Positions 1 through 6,817 of a stretch of 8,339 bases of DNA are shown piece after piece. The notes below the pieces were generated by a model. It was not told where the DNA came from. It did not search any database and worked only from the letters and a program-made list of their open reading frames with translations. A program made the translations under genes and the position numbers. The stretch's first letter is position 1. Each line of letters starts with the position of its first letter. The stretch spans positions 1-8,339 of the forward strand of contig JADGEG010000082.1 in assembly GCA_016744485.1 (NCBI GenBank), written 5' to 3'. Origin of the DNA: Arcobacter sp. (lineage in GTDB: Bacteria > Campylobacterota > Campylobacteria > Campylobacterales > Arcobacteraceae).

Positions 1-597
1 CTAATAGGTGGAGAAACAGCTGAAATGCCAGATATGTATAAAAAAGGCGATTTTGATTTAGCTGGTTTTTGTGTAGGAATTGCTGAAAAAGACGAATTAA
101 ATAGAATTGAGCAAGTAAAACAAGGTGATATTTTATTAGCATTACCATCTTCAGGTATACATTCAAATGGTTTTTCTTTAGTAAGAAAACTATTATTTAC
201 TAAATTAAATATGTCTTTAGATGATGATTTTGAAGGACAAAAACTAAAAAATGTTCTTTTAGAACCTACACGAATTTATGTAAAAGAATTTAAAGAAAAT
301 AAACATCTAATAAATGCTTTAGCACATATTACAGGAGGAGGAATTACTGAGAATTTACCTCGAGTTTTACCTGCTCATTTAAAAGCAGTTGTAAAAAGAG
401 ATTTAATTAATGTTTTACCTATATTTGAATTTATGAGTAAGTATGTACAAACAGAAGAAATGTACAGAACATTTAATATGGGTGTAGGTATGGTTTTAGT
501 AGTTGATCCATCAAAAGTAGATGAAGTATTAAAAAATACTGATGCTTATGTTATAGGAAGTGTTGAAAATGGTTCAAAAGGTGTTGAGTTTATATAA
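1..597 (+). CDS. purM: Phosphoribosylformylglycinamidine cyclo-ligase (AIR synthetase), 3' part
   Basis: PurM closes the imidazole ring in de novo purine synthesis: ATP-dependent conversion of formylglycinamidine ribonucleotide to aminoimidazole ribonucleotide, in the cytoplasm. The gene is cut by the window edge. The reading frame is open from base 1 and the first codons give LIGGETAEMP, a PurM signature, so the ATG at 25 is internal and not the start. The visible 198 residues cover roughly the C-terminal 60% of a family usually about 330-345 aa long. Conserved blocks, numbered on the fragment, are SSGIHSNGFSLVRK (50-63), LLEPTRIYV (86-94), HITGGGITEN (109-118) and TFNMGVGM (157-164), in the expected order up to a normal C-terminus with a TAA stop. 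The midA-like gene starts 9 bp downstream, so the two are probably co-transcribed. No frameshift or unusual residue is seen. The identification is very secure. Confidence 0.97.
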   Translation, partial: LIGGETAEMPDMYKKGDFDLAGFCVGIAEKDELNRIEQVKQGDILLALPSSGIHSNGFSLVRKLLFTKLNMSLDDDFEGQKLKNVLLEPTRIYVKEFKENKHLINALAHITGGGITENLPRVLPAHLKAVVKRDLINVLPIFEFMSKYVQTEEMYRTFNMGVGMVLVVDPSKVDEVLKNTDAYVIGSVENGSKGVEFI

Positions 598-606
598 ACA
601 ATACTT

Positions 607-1629
607 ATGAACAAAGATAATATAAAATTTAGCAAATATTTTAACTCTTGGTTATATGACGAAAATTCGTATTATGAAAACTATAAAGAAATAGGAAAAG
701 ATGGTGATTTTTATACAAGTGTTTCTGTTTCTTCTTTTTTTGGTGGTAGTATTGCTAAAAAAATTATTTCTAGTATTGAAGATGGTTTTTTAAATAGACA
801 CACTACAATTGTAGAAATTGGTGCTCATCATGGCTATTTATTAGCAGATATAATACAATTTATTTATACTTTAAAACCGAAACTATTAGATACTTTAAAT
901 TTTGTAATTATTGAAAAATACGATAACTTACAAAAACAACAAAAGAAATATCTAAAAACATCGTTTGATGATAAAATCAAACTTAATTTTTATAAAACTT
1001 TAGAAGAACTTAAAACTAATAATGCCTTCGTGCTAGCAAATGAAATATTTGATTCATTTGCCTGTGAGTTAGTTTATACAAATAAAAACAATATTTTAGA
1101 AATGGCTTATGTAAACAATCATAAAATAAAATTTGAAAAATGTTTAGATGAAGTTCTTATAAATCATTGTAAAAAATATAAAATTACAAAAGGTGAAGTT
1201 TGTTTGAATTATCTTGAATTTATACAAACCTTATGTAAAAATATAAAAAGATTTGAATTTTTAAGTTTTGATTATGGTGATAATTATGCTAGAAATGATT
1301 TTTCAACAAGAATATATAATAAGCATAAAGTTCATAATATATTTGAAAAAGATTTAGATTTAAAAAAATTGTTTGCACTTAGTGATATAACTTATGATGT
1401 AAATTTTGCTCATCTAATAGATATTTTTAAACAATACAATTGTGATGATATACTTTATAAGACACAAAATAAAACTTTAATATCTTATGGAATTATTGAT
1501 TTATTAGAAATACTAAAAAATAATACAAATCATATAACATATTTAAAAGAAGTTCAAAAAGTTAAAACATTACTTGAGTCATCTGGTATGGGAGATAGGT
1601 TTAAAAGTATAAATGTACGAAAACGTTAG
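607..1629 (+). CDS. midA: MidA/NDUFAF7-family SAM-dependent methyltransferase (COG1565)
   Basis: This 340-aa protein matches the MidA/NDUFAF7 family. In mitochondria NDUFAF7 methylates an arginine of the complex I subunit NDUFS2 (bacterial NuoD) during assembly; the bacterial role is inferred from that. Family landmarks appear in order: GDFYTS (33-38), the SAM-binding region EIGAHHGYLLADI (70-82), ANEIFDSF (144-151), FDYGD (221-225), DITYDVNF (260-267) and a C-terminal MGDRFKSI (328-335). The SAM loop reads GAHHG rather than the usual GxGxG-like GPGRG or GAGSG; the rest of the fold signature is intact. The ATG at 607 lies 9 bp after purM and has no clear Shine-Dalgarno sequence, suggesting coupling to purM translation. 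The stop is TAG. It is a soluble cytoplasmic protein without signal peptide. Family assignment is strong, the substrate is inferred. Confidence 0.88.
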   Translation: MNKDNIKFSKYFNSWLYDENSYYENYKEIGKDGDFYTSVSVSSFFGGSIAKKIISSIEDGFLNRHTTIVEIGAHHGYLLADIIQFIYTLKPKLLDTLNFVIIEKYDNLQKQQKKYLKTSFDDKIKLNFYKTLEELKTNNAFVLANEIFDSFACELVYTNKNNILEMAYVNNHKIKFEKCLDEVLINHCKKYKITKGEVCLNYLEFIQTLCKNIKRFEFLSFDYGDNYARNDFSTRIYNKHKVHNIFEKDLDLKKLFALSDITYDVNFAHLIDIFKQYNCDDILYKTQNKTLISYGIIDLLEILKNNTNHITYLKEVQKVKTLLESSGMGDRFKSINVRKR

Positions 1630-1695
1630 TTATACTTAGAGCTTTATTGAAGTAATTATTTACTACAATTATATAAAATAATCAAGGATAAAATC

Positions 1696-1980
1696 ATGAA
1701 TATTACTAAACAAGTTACATTTATATCAAAACAAGATTGTATACAAGAATTAAAAGATTTATTAAAAACTATGGTTCAAGCTTCTAAAGATGAAGACGGT
1801 TGTTTATTATATGATATTTTTCAAGTAAAGAATGAGCCTAAAAAGTTTATAGTTGTAGAGTCATGGCTAAATGAAGAAGCATTAGATGGACATAAAAATT
1901 CAGAACATTATAAATATTATAAGAAAAACTTTGAAGTTTTTTGTGAAGATAAAAGTTCATGTGAACTTGAAACATTATAA
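1696..1980 (+). CDS. Small ABM-domain protein (antibiotic biosynthesis monooxygenase/LsrG/YgiN-like)
   Basis: A 94-aa single-domain protein of the dimeric alpha/beta-barrel ABM superfamily. Its pattern is typical: a first beta strand, an amphipathic helix with LKDLLKTMVQASKDEDGC (19-36), then YDIFQ, FIVVESW (51-57) and EALDGHKNSEHYKYY (61-75), with the conserved Trp57 and histidines 66 and 71. Members include quinol monooxygenases (YgiN) and LsrG, the phospho-AI-2 isomerase. The HKNSEHYK segment resembles the equivalent part of LsrG, whereas the SKDEDGC segment is closer to generic ABM proteins, so the sequence alone does not decide. Cysteines 83 and 89 in the tail are unusual. A Shine-Dalgarno sequence AAGGA (1684-1688) lies 7 bp before the ATG. 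The gene ends 7 bp before the aldolase gene and is followed by an LsrK-type kinase, which makes a role in the same sugar-phosphate pathway likely. No cofactor-binding motif is seen, as usual for the family. Confidence 0.85.
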   Translation: MNITKQVTFISKQDCIQELKDLLKTMVQASKDEDGCLLYDIFQVKNEPKKFIVVESWLNEEALDGHKNSEHYKYYKKNFEVFCEDKSSCELETL

Positions 1981-1987
1981 ATAAATC

Positions 1988-3166
1988 ATGAAAAATTTAT
2001 GGAGTGATGTTGAAGCCAAAAAATATTCAACGGCTTTACAACTAAGAGTATATACTTCAAATCTTTTAGGTAGCTGTTCTGATTTAGTTTTACATGGAGG
2101 TGGAAATACTTCTGTTAAAATAAATATTAATAATGAAGATATTTTATATGTTAAAGGAAGTGGTTGGGATTTGTCTTCCATTAAAGAAGAAGGCTTTGCA
2201 CCTGTAGCATTAAATGTACTTTTAAAAATGGCACAAGAAGAAACTTTAAGTGATAAAGATATGGTTCGTGAACAAAAACAAGCTATGATTAATAAAAATG
2301 CTCCAAACCCTTCGGTTGAAGCTATTTTGCACGCTATTATTCCTTTTAAATATGTGGATCATACTCATGCTGATTCAATAGTTACTATTTCAAATACAAA
2401 AAAAGGTAAAGAATATATTCAAAAAATATTTCCAAACTTTTTAGTTATACCTTATGTAATGCCAGGGTTTATCTTAGCAAAAACAGTATATGAATATACA
2501 AAAGATTTTAACTGGCTAAAATGTGATGGTATTATTTTACTAAATCATGGTGTTTTTACTTTTGATGATGATGCAAAAAAATCTTATGATAAAATGATTG
2601 ACTCAGTTACAAAAGCAGAAATATTTTTAAAACAAAATACAAACTTAGAAATAAATAAAAACATATCTAAGGTAAATTTTGATTTTACTAAACTTAAAAC
2701 ACTAGTCGAAAAAGAAAAAAATCATGAAATAGTTTTAAAAATCAATCAAAGTACTTTAGCAGTTCAATATGCTTCACAAGAAAACCTAATGACAAATGCT
2801 ACAAAAGGTCTTTTAACACCTGAACATATAATTAGAACAAAAAGAAATCCTTTAATTTTAGAAAACGACAACATACAAGATGCTTTAAAAAACTATATTC
2901 AAGATTATAAAAAATACTTTGAAACATTTAAACAAAATGAAATTTGTTTAAACCCTGCACCAAATTATGTAGTAATTAAAAATGTAGGTATTGTTTGTTT
3001 TGGCAAAAATGAAAAAGAAGCAAATATTATAAACGATATTGTATCTCACACTATAAAAGCAGTACTGCTTGCAAAAGACTTAGGAGGATATACCTCAATA
3101 TGTCTAAAAGATTCTTTTGAAATGGAATATTGGGAATTAGAACAAATGAAGTTGAAGAAAAAATGA
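1988..3166 (+). CDS. Stand-alone class II aldolase, COG3347/RhaD type, without dehydrogenase domain
   Basis: This 392-aa protein is the aldolase half of the bifunctional aldolase/short-chain dehydrogenase family (RhaD of rhizobia, YuxG type). Visible motifs are LRVYTSNLLG (19-28), HGGGNTSVK (36-44, phosphate-loop type), VKGSGWDL (55-62), PSVEAILH (108-115, candidate catalytic Glu111), HTHAD (125-129, metal ligands His125 and His127) and LNHGVF (185-190, third ligand His187). The C-terminal part shows LTPEHIIRTKRNPLIL (276-291) and ends with MEYWELEQMKL. In the bifunctional proteins that last motif immediately precedes the Rossmann-fold dehydrogenase, which is absent here. The expected activity is zinc-dependent retro-aldol cleavage of a ketose phosphate to DHAP plus an aldehyde; the substrate is unknown. 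The start at 1988 fits the family N-terminus (MKNLWSD), though no clear Shine-Dalgarno is present; the ABM gene ends 7 bp upstream. The TGA stop overlaps the kinase ATG, implying translational coupling. Confidence 0.88.
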   Translation: MKNLWSDVEAKKYSTALQLRVYTSNLLGSCSDLVLHGGGNTSVKININNEDILYVKGSGWDLSSIKEEGFAPVALNVLLKMAQEETLSDKDMVREQKQAMINKNAPNPSVEAILHAIIPFKYVDHTHADSIVTISNTKKGKEYIQKIFPNFLVIPYVMPGFILAKTVYEYTKDFNWLKCDGIILLNHGVFTFDDDAKKSYDKMIDSVTKAEIFLKQNTNLEINKNISKVNFDFTKLKTLVEKEKNHEIVLKINQSTLAVQYASQENLMTNATKGLLTPEHIIRTKRNPLILENDNIQDALKNYIQDYKKYFETFKQNEICLNPAPNYVVIKNVGIVCFGKNEKEANIINDIVSHTIKAVLLAKDLGGYTSICLKDSFEMEYWELEQMKLKKK

Positions 3167-4725
3167 AATACCTTTTAAGTATAGATGCAGGGACAGGAAG
3201 TATTAGAGCTATTATTTTTGATAAGTTAGGTAATCAAATATCAATGGAGCAAAAAGAATGGACTCATTTATCAGAATATGATGTTCATAGCTCCATGAAT
3301 TTTGACTTTGTTAATAATTTTAACTTACTTATATTTTGTATAAAAGAAGCTATAAAAAAAGCAAACATAAACTCAACTGATATTTTAGCACTAAGTTCTT
3401 CTAGCATGAGAGAAGGTATAGTTTTATATGATAAAAATGATAAAGAATTATGGGCAGTTGCCAATGTAGATTCGCGAGCAGGAAAAGAAGTAAAATACTT
3501 AAAAGATAATTTTAAAAACTTTGAAAAAAAAGCATATCAAAGTTCTGGACAAACCTTTGCTTTAGGTGCAATTCCAAGGCTTTTATGGCTTAAAAATAAT
3601 AAGTTTGATTTATATAAAAAAGTTAAAAAAATATCTATGTTATCTGACTGGATTTTATTTAAATTATCAGGCATTATTGCAAGTGATCCTAGCAATGCAG
3701 GTACGAGTGGAATTTTTAACCTTCAAAAAAGAAATTGGGACAAACAAATGCTTAGTAAAGTTGGTCTAAATAAAAATATTTGTCCAATATGTGTGGAAAC
3801 TGGCACCATTATAGGAAATGTTACAAAAGAAGCTTCATTTTTAACAAATTTATCTACAAAGACAAAAGTAGTTATGGGTGGTGGAGATGTTCAGTTAGGA
3901 ACACTTGGCTTAGGTATTGTCAAAGAATCACAATTAGCCGTTTTAGGAGGTTCTTTTTGGCAACAAATTGTAAATATAAAAAAAGATACAATAAACCCAA
4001 AAAATATGAAAATAAGAATCAACCCTCATGTAATATCCGATTTATCGCAAGCTGAAGGTATAACATTTTTTTCGGGACTTGTTTTGAGATGGTTTGTTAA
4101 TAATTTTTGTGCCTTAGAAAAAGAAGAAGCTAAGCAAAAAAATATCAGTGTGTATGAACTTTTAGATGAAAAAGCAAAACATATTCCTATTGGTTCAAAT
4201 GGTATTATTCCTATTTTCTCAGATTCTATGAAATATGATAAATGGTATCATGCAAGTCCTAGTTTTTTGAACTTATCTTTAGATGAAAACATAGATAATA
4301 AAATATCTATGTATCGTTGTTTATTAGAAAATGCTTGTATAGTATCTGCTATTAATCTTGAAAAAATACAAAAATTTACAAATATTACAATAGATGAGAT
4401 AGTATTTGCAGGAGGTGCTAGTAAAAGTAGCTTATGGGCTCAAATACTTTGTGATGTAACAGGATGTAAAATCAAAATACCAAAAATTACAGAAGCTACT
4501 TCTCTTGGTGCAATGATAAGTGCAGGAGTAGGAGCTGGTATTTATACTTCTTTGCAAGAAGCTTCATCTAAGTTAATAGTATGGGATAAAAAATATTATC
4601 CAAATGAGAAAAATACTTTATTGTATAAAAGTATAAAAACAAAATGGAAAAAGATATATAAATCACAGCTAAAACTTGTAGATAAAAACTTAACTAAATC
4701 TATGTGGAAAGCAGCTGGACTATAA
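3163..4725 (+). CDS. lsrK: LsrK-type FGGY-family kinase (autoinducer-2 kinase-like)
   Basis: FGGY carbohydrate kinase that matches enterobacterial LsrK along its whole length; LsrK phosphorylates the quorum signal AI-2 (DPD) on its C5 hydroxyl in the cytoplasm. With the ATG at 3163 the protein has 520 aa (E. coli LsrK about 530). Motifs: DAGTGSIRA (8-16, phosphate 1 loop), SMREGIVLY (81-89), GQTFALGAIPRLLWL (129-143), DPSNAGTSG (175-183), GGGDVQLGTLGLG (239-251, catalytic base probably Asp242), GGSFWQQ (262-268), FSDSMKYDKWYHASPSF (352-368), AGGASKSSLWAQ (416-427), EATSLGAMISAGVGAG (444-459) and the LsrK-like tail SMWKAAGL. The frame is open from a TTG at 3130, but that would add 11 residues not seen in the family. 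The ATG at 3163 overlaps the aldolase stop (ATGA) and starts at the first beta strand. No lsr transporter or repressor gene is in the window. A different but similar polyol or ketose substrate remains possible. Confidence 0.87.
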   Translation: MKYLLSIDAGTGSIRAIIFDKLGNQISMEQKEWTHLSEYDVHSSMNFDFVNNFNLLIFCIKEAIKKANINSTDILALSSSSMREGIVLYDKNDKELWAVANVDSRAGKEVKYLKDNFKNFEKKAYQSSGQTFALGAIPRLLWLKNNKFDLYKKVKKISMLSDWILFKLSGIIASDPSNAGTSGIFNLQKRNWDKQMLSKVGLNKNICPICVETGTIIGNVTKEASFLTNLSTKTKVVMGGGDVQLGTLGLGIVKESQLAVLGGSFWQQIVNIKKDTINPKNMKIRINPHVISDLSQAEGITFFSGLVLRWFVNNFCALEKEEAKQKNISVYELLDEKAKHIPIGSNGIIPIFSDSMKYDKWYHASPSFLNLSLDENIDNKISMYRCLLENACIVSAINLEKIQKFTNITIDEIVFAGGASKSSLWAQILCDVTGCKIKIPKITEATSLGAMISAGVGAGIYTSLQEASSKLIVWDKKYYPNEKNTLLYKSIKTKWKKIYKSQLKLVDKNLTKSMWKAAGL

Positions 4726-4764
4726 AATATATTAAAAACAAAATTTAATTGTAAATGGAAAAAA

Positions 4765-5274
4765 ATGAATAAAATAGCAATATACTGTGATGGGGCTTGT
4801 TTAAATAACCCTGGAAAAGCTGGAAGTGGTTTAAGTATTTATATAAATGATGATAATCCTATACTTTTACATGGACAATATGTAAAAGAAGGTACTAATA
4901 ATATAGCTGAATTAAATGCTTTACATAAAGCTCTTTGTCTTGCACAAGAATATAAAGGTGCAAATATAACTATTTTTTCAGATTCAAGATATAGTATTGA
5001 TTGTATTAGTAAGTGGGCATATTCTTGGAAAAGTAAAGCATGGACAAAAAAAGGTGGAGATATAAAAAACCTAAATATTATAAAAAAAGCACATGAACTT
5101 TATGATGACATTAAAGAAGAGATTGATTTAAAACATGTAAAAGCTCATTGTGGTGTTGAGGGTAATGAATTAGCAGATCGTATGGCGATGATGGCTATAA
5201 AGTCACAAAATAAAGAGTATAAAGAATATGTATATAAAGATATAAAAGAAGTTCTTCAATTAAGAGTTGGTTAA
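4765..5274 (+). CDS. rnhA: Ribonuclease HI
   Basis: RNase HI cleaves the RNA strand of RNA-DNA hybrids, removing R-loops and primers, with two catalytic divalent metal ions. The 169-aa protein carries the full active site: Asp9 (YCDGAC), Glu49 (NIAELNA), Asp73 (FSDSRY), His128 (KAHCGVEGN) and Asp138 (LADRMA), at spacings close to E. coli RNase HI (D10, E48, D70, H124, D134). The basic handle region with Trp residues (SWKSKAWTKKGG, 87-98) needed for hybrid binding is present. It is about 14 residues longer than the E. coli enzyme, through a lysine- and tyrosine-rich C-terminal tail. The gene starts 39 bp after the kinase gene in the same direction, with a poor Shine-Dalgarno (GGA at 4757-4759), and probably shares its transcript. 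It faces the thiE-like gene tail to tail across 68 bp. Confidence 0.96.
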   Translation: MNKIAIYCDGACLNNPGKAGSGLSIYINDDNPILLHGQYVKEGTNNIAELNALHKALCLAQEYKGANITIFSDSRYSIDCISKWAYSWKSKAWTKKGGDIKNLNIIKKAHELYDDIKEEIDLKHVKAHCGVEGNELADRMAMMAIKSQNKEYKEYVYKDIKEVLQLRVG

Positions 5275-5342
5275 TAAGTTCTAATTTTTTTCTTTAAATA
5301 TTTGAGTTAAATTTTATATAAACATGATATTTTATTAGAGTA

Positions 5343-5930
5343 TTATAAATTTTGTGTAAAGTATCTAATAGAAGCAAAACCATAAGCTCTAGTATTCATT
5401 ATCTCATTTATCTGAGTTTTATTTATGATACCACCAAGGGCTATAATATTCATATTAGAATATAAAGCTAATACTTCTTTTAATGCTTCAATCCCTTTAG
5501 CTTTTCCTTTATTTGGACTATAAAATATGGGAGAATAAGTAATACAATCAGCTTTTAGCTTTTGTGCTTGTTTGATTTCTTTCTCATCATGACAAGAAAT
5601 AATAGTGTAAAGATTTAATTTTTTTGCTTTGTTTATCTCATTAAAAGAAGATGAAGAAAGATGTACTCCAGATGCTCCTAATTTTTTAGCTAATTTATAA
5701 TTTGTATTTAGTAGGATTTTTTTTATTTTAAACTTTTTAGATATTTCAATAAATTTTTTAGCTAGTTCTTTATAATTTGTTGAACTTTTATCTCTAAAAC
5801 AAATAATATCAACCGTAAAATTTTGTAAAACGAAGCTTAAATTTTTTTCAAAGATTTTTAAATCATTTGAATAATACTTTGGATCTGTGATTAAATATCT
5901 AATAAATCTTTTTTTATTTTCTTTATTCAT
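5343..5930 (-). CDS. ThiE/TenI-like TIM-barrel protein lacking ThiE metal ligands
   Basis: A 195-aa protein with the layout of thiamine phosphate synthase (ThiE) and the thiazole tautomerase TenI: YLITDP (12-17), ICFRDK (43-48, where ThiE has QLREK-like), LLNTN (73-77, ThiE has IND), GASGVHLSSSSF (85-96, ThiE has GVHxGQxD), SCHDEKE (112-118), YSPIFYSPNKGKAKG (132-146, ThiE GPxFxTxTK) and ALGGI (164-168). The two aspartates that bind Mg2+-pyrophosphate in ThiE correspond here to Thr76 and Ser95, so classical thiamine phosphate synthase activity is doubtful. The family is clear; the function could be TenI-like or unrelated to thiamine. Automatic annotation would probably say thiE. It begins with MNKENKKRF, has only a weak Shine-Dalgarno, and lies behind the atpB terminator. 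Expression therefore needs its own promoter (a TATATT at 5951-5956 is possible) or read-through. Confidence 0.82.
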   Translation of the reverse strand: MNKENKKRFIRYLITDPKYYSNDLKIFEKNLSFVLQNFTVDIICFRDKSSTNYKELAKKFIEISKKFKIKKILLNTNYKLAKKLGASGVHLSSSSFNEINKAKKLNLYTIISCHDEKEIKQAQKLKADCITYSPIFYSPNKGKAKGIEALKEVLALYSNMNIIALGGIINKTQINEIMNTRAYGFASIRYFTQNL

Positions 5931-5967
5931 TGATGATATGCTTCAAAACAAATATAACAATAGGCAT

Positions 5968-6006
5968 AAAAAAAGACAAAGAGAAAATAATAACCTCTTT
6001 GTCTTT
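5968..6006 (-). terminator. Rho-independent terminator of atpB
   Basis: A perfect 12-bp inverted repeat, AAAGACAAAGAG (5972-5983) and CTCTTTGTCTTT (5995-6006), encloses an 11-nt loop. Read on the minus strand the stem is followed by a run of seven T (complement of A 5968-5974). It begins 22 bp after the atpB stop codon, the expected place for an intrinsic terminator, and separates atpB from the thiE-like gene on the same strand. On the plus strand the trailing sequence is only weakly T-rich and no plus-strand gene reads into it. Confidence 0.87.
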
Positions 6007-6028
6007 AATTTTATAAAAAATAAATTTT

Positions 6029-6715
6029 TTAGTGATCTTCTTCTGCCATCATAACTGAACCCGCTATGTAAACATAAGTTAATATACTAAAAATAAATGC
6101 TTGTAATAAACCAAATGCCGTTAATAAAAAGAAACCAGGAAGTGGCAAAATCCAAGGCACTAGCATTAAAAGTACCATTAAAAACATATCATCACCTTTT
6201 ATTGAACCAAAAAGTCTAAAAGACAATGATACAATTCTTGAGAAGTGAGAAATTATTTCAATAGGAAACATTAAAGGTGCAAGTATAGGCATAGGTCCCA
6301 TAAAATGTTTAAAGTAATTAAAAAAACCATTGATTTTAATACCCAAATAATTATAATAAATAAATACTATTAAAGCTAAAGATAAAGTAAAATTAATATT
6401 TCCAGTTGCTGATTCAAAACCAGGAATTATACCCATCATATTACTTACAAAAATAACAAGAGCTAAAGAACCAATTAGTGGTAAATATATTCTAGCATTT
6501 TTTTCACCCATAGTATCAGCACCCATAGCAACAATACCAGTAACAAAAGCTTCCATTACATTTTGTGAACCACTTGGCACTAGCTGAAGTTTATGTGTAG
6601 CTTTTCTGGCAATATAGAATATAATCCCAATGCCTAAAATAAAATGTGATAAAATAAGCCATTCTTGACCATGTCCACCAAGTGAACCTAAGAATGTAAA
6701 TAATCTTTCTTCCAT
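6029..6715 (-). CDS. atpB: F-type ATP synthase subunit a
   Basis: Subunit a of the membrane F0 sector; it forms the two proton half-channels next to the c-ring. The 228-aa protein is hydrophobic, with several membrane segments (roughly 18-36, 78-98, 106-125, 178-198 and 200-222). The essential arginine is Arg167 in LSFRLFGSIKGDD, equivalent to Arg210 of E. coli; the conserved glutamine is Gln205 in LLQAFIFSILTYVYI. The post-Arg loop reads GSIKGDD instead of the common GN(x)xxGE, so an Asp (176) stands in the place of E. coli Glu219. This resembles what I recall from Campylobacter homologues. A strong Shine-Dalgarno AAAGGA (plus positions 6721-6726) lies 5 bp before the ATG. The gene is alone, not in an atp operon, downstream of radA as I recall for Campylobacter, and has its own terminator at 5968-6006. 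Confidence 0.97.
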   Translation of the reverse strand: MEERLFTFLGSLGGHGQEWLILSHFILGIGIIFYIARKATHKLQLVPSGSQNVMEAFVTGIVAMGADTMGEKNARIYLPLIGSLALVIFVSNMMGIIPGFESATGNINFTLSLALIVFIYYNYLGIKINGFFNYFKHFMGPMPILAPLMFPIEIISHFSRIVSLSFRLFGSIKGDDMFLMVLLMLVPWILPLPGFFLLTAFGLLQAFIFSILTYVYIAGSVMMAEEDH

Positions 6716-6747
6716 TTTTGTCCTTTGTTAAATCTTAAAATTAAAAC

Positions 6748-6753
6748 ATTATA
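6748..6753 (-). promoter_or_regulatory. Candidate -10 box for atpB
   Basis: The minus strand reads TATAAT here, a perfect sigma70-type -10 hexamer, 32 bp upstream of the atpB start codon and upstream of its Shine-Dalgarno. Upstream is AT-rich sequence with T-runs rather than a TTGACA-like -35, which fits Campylobacterota promoters. It lies in the 102-bp gap after radA, so atpB may be transcribed separately. In such AT-rich DNA a chance match is possible. Confidence 0.42.
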
Positions 6754-6817
6754 TTATTAGTTTTCTAAAAATCATATAAATGATGAAATAATATTTTCAA
6801 TTTGTTAGCATAGCTTA

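Noticed and set aside
1651..1664. AGTAA-TTAT-TTACT hairpin between the midA-like gene and the ABM gene
   Set aside because: 5-bp stem without a T-run; likely chance in AT-rich DNA. A nearby TACAAT (1664-1669) could be a promoter -10, but support is too weak to list.
1696..1980. ABM protein as rhamnose mutarotase (RhaM), suggested by the RhaD-like aldolase and kinase neighbours
   Set aside because: The sequence shows the ABM pattern (VESW, HKNSEHY) and not the RhaM motifs; no rhamnose isomerase or transporter is present.
1975..2181. Minus-strand 68-codon open frame
   Set aside because: Lies antisense to the aldolase N-terminus, which has strong family motifs there; no ribosome binding site or recognisable protein.
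3566..4055. Two plus-strand open frames (3566-3769 and 3780-4055)
   Set aside because: Both are out-of-frame shadows inside the kinase gene, whose frame carries continuous conserved motifs.
5275..5342. Possible bidirectional terminator between the convergent rnhA and thiE-like genes
   Set aside because: There is a T-run at 5284-5290 but no convincing stem before it; only short AT-only inverted repeats were found.
6767..6784. Hairpin ATCAT-ATAA-ATGAT with adjacent A-run as a radA terminator on the minus strand
   Set aside because: Stem is only 5 AT-rich base pairs; too weak to call as an intrinsic terminator.
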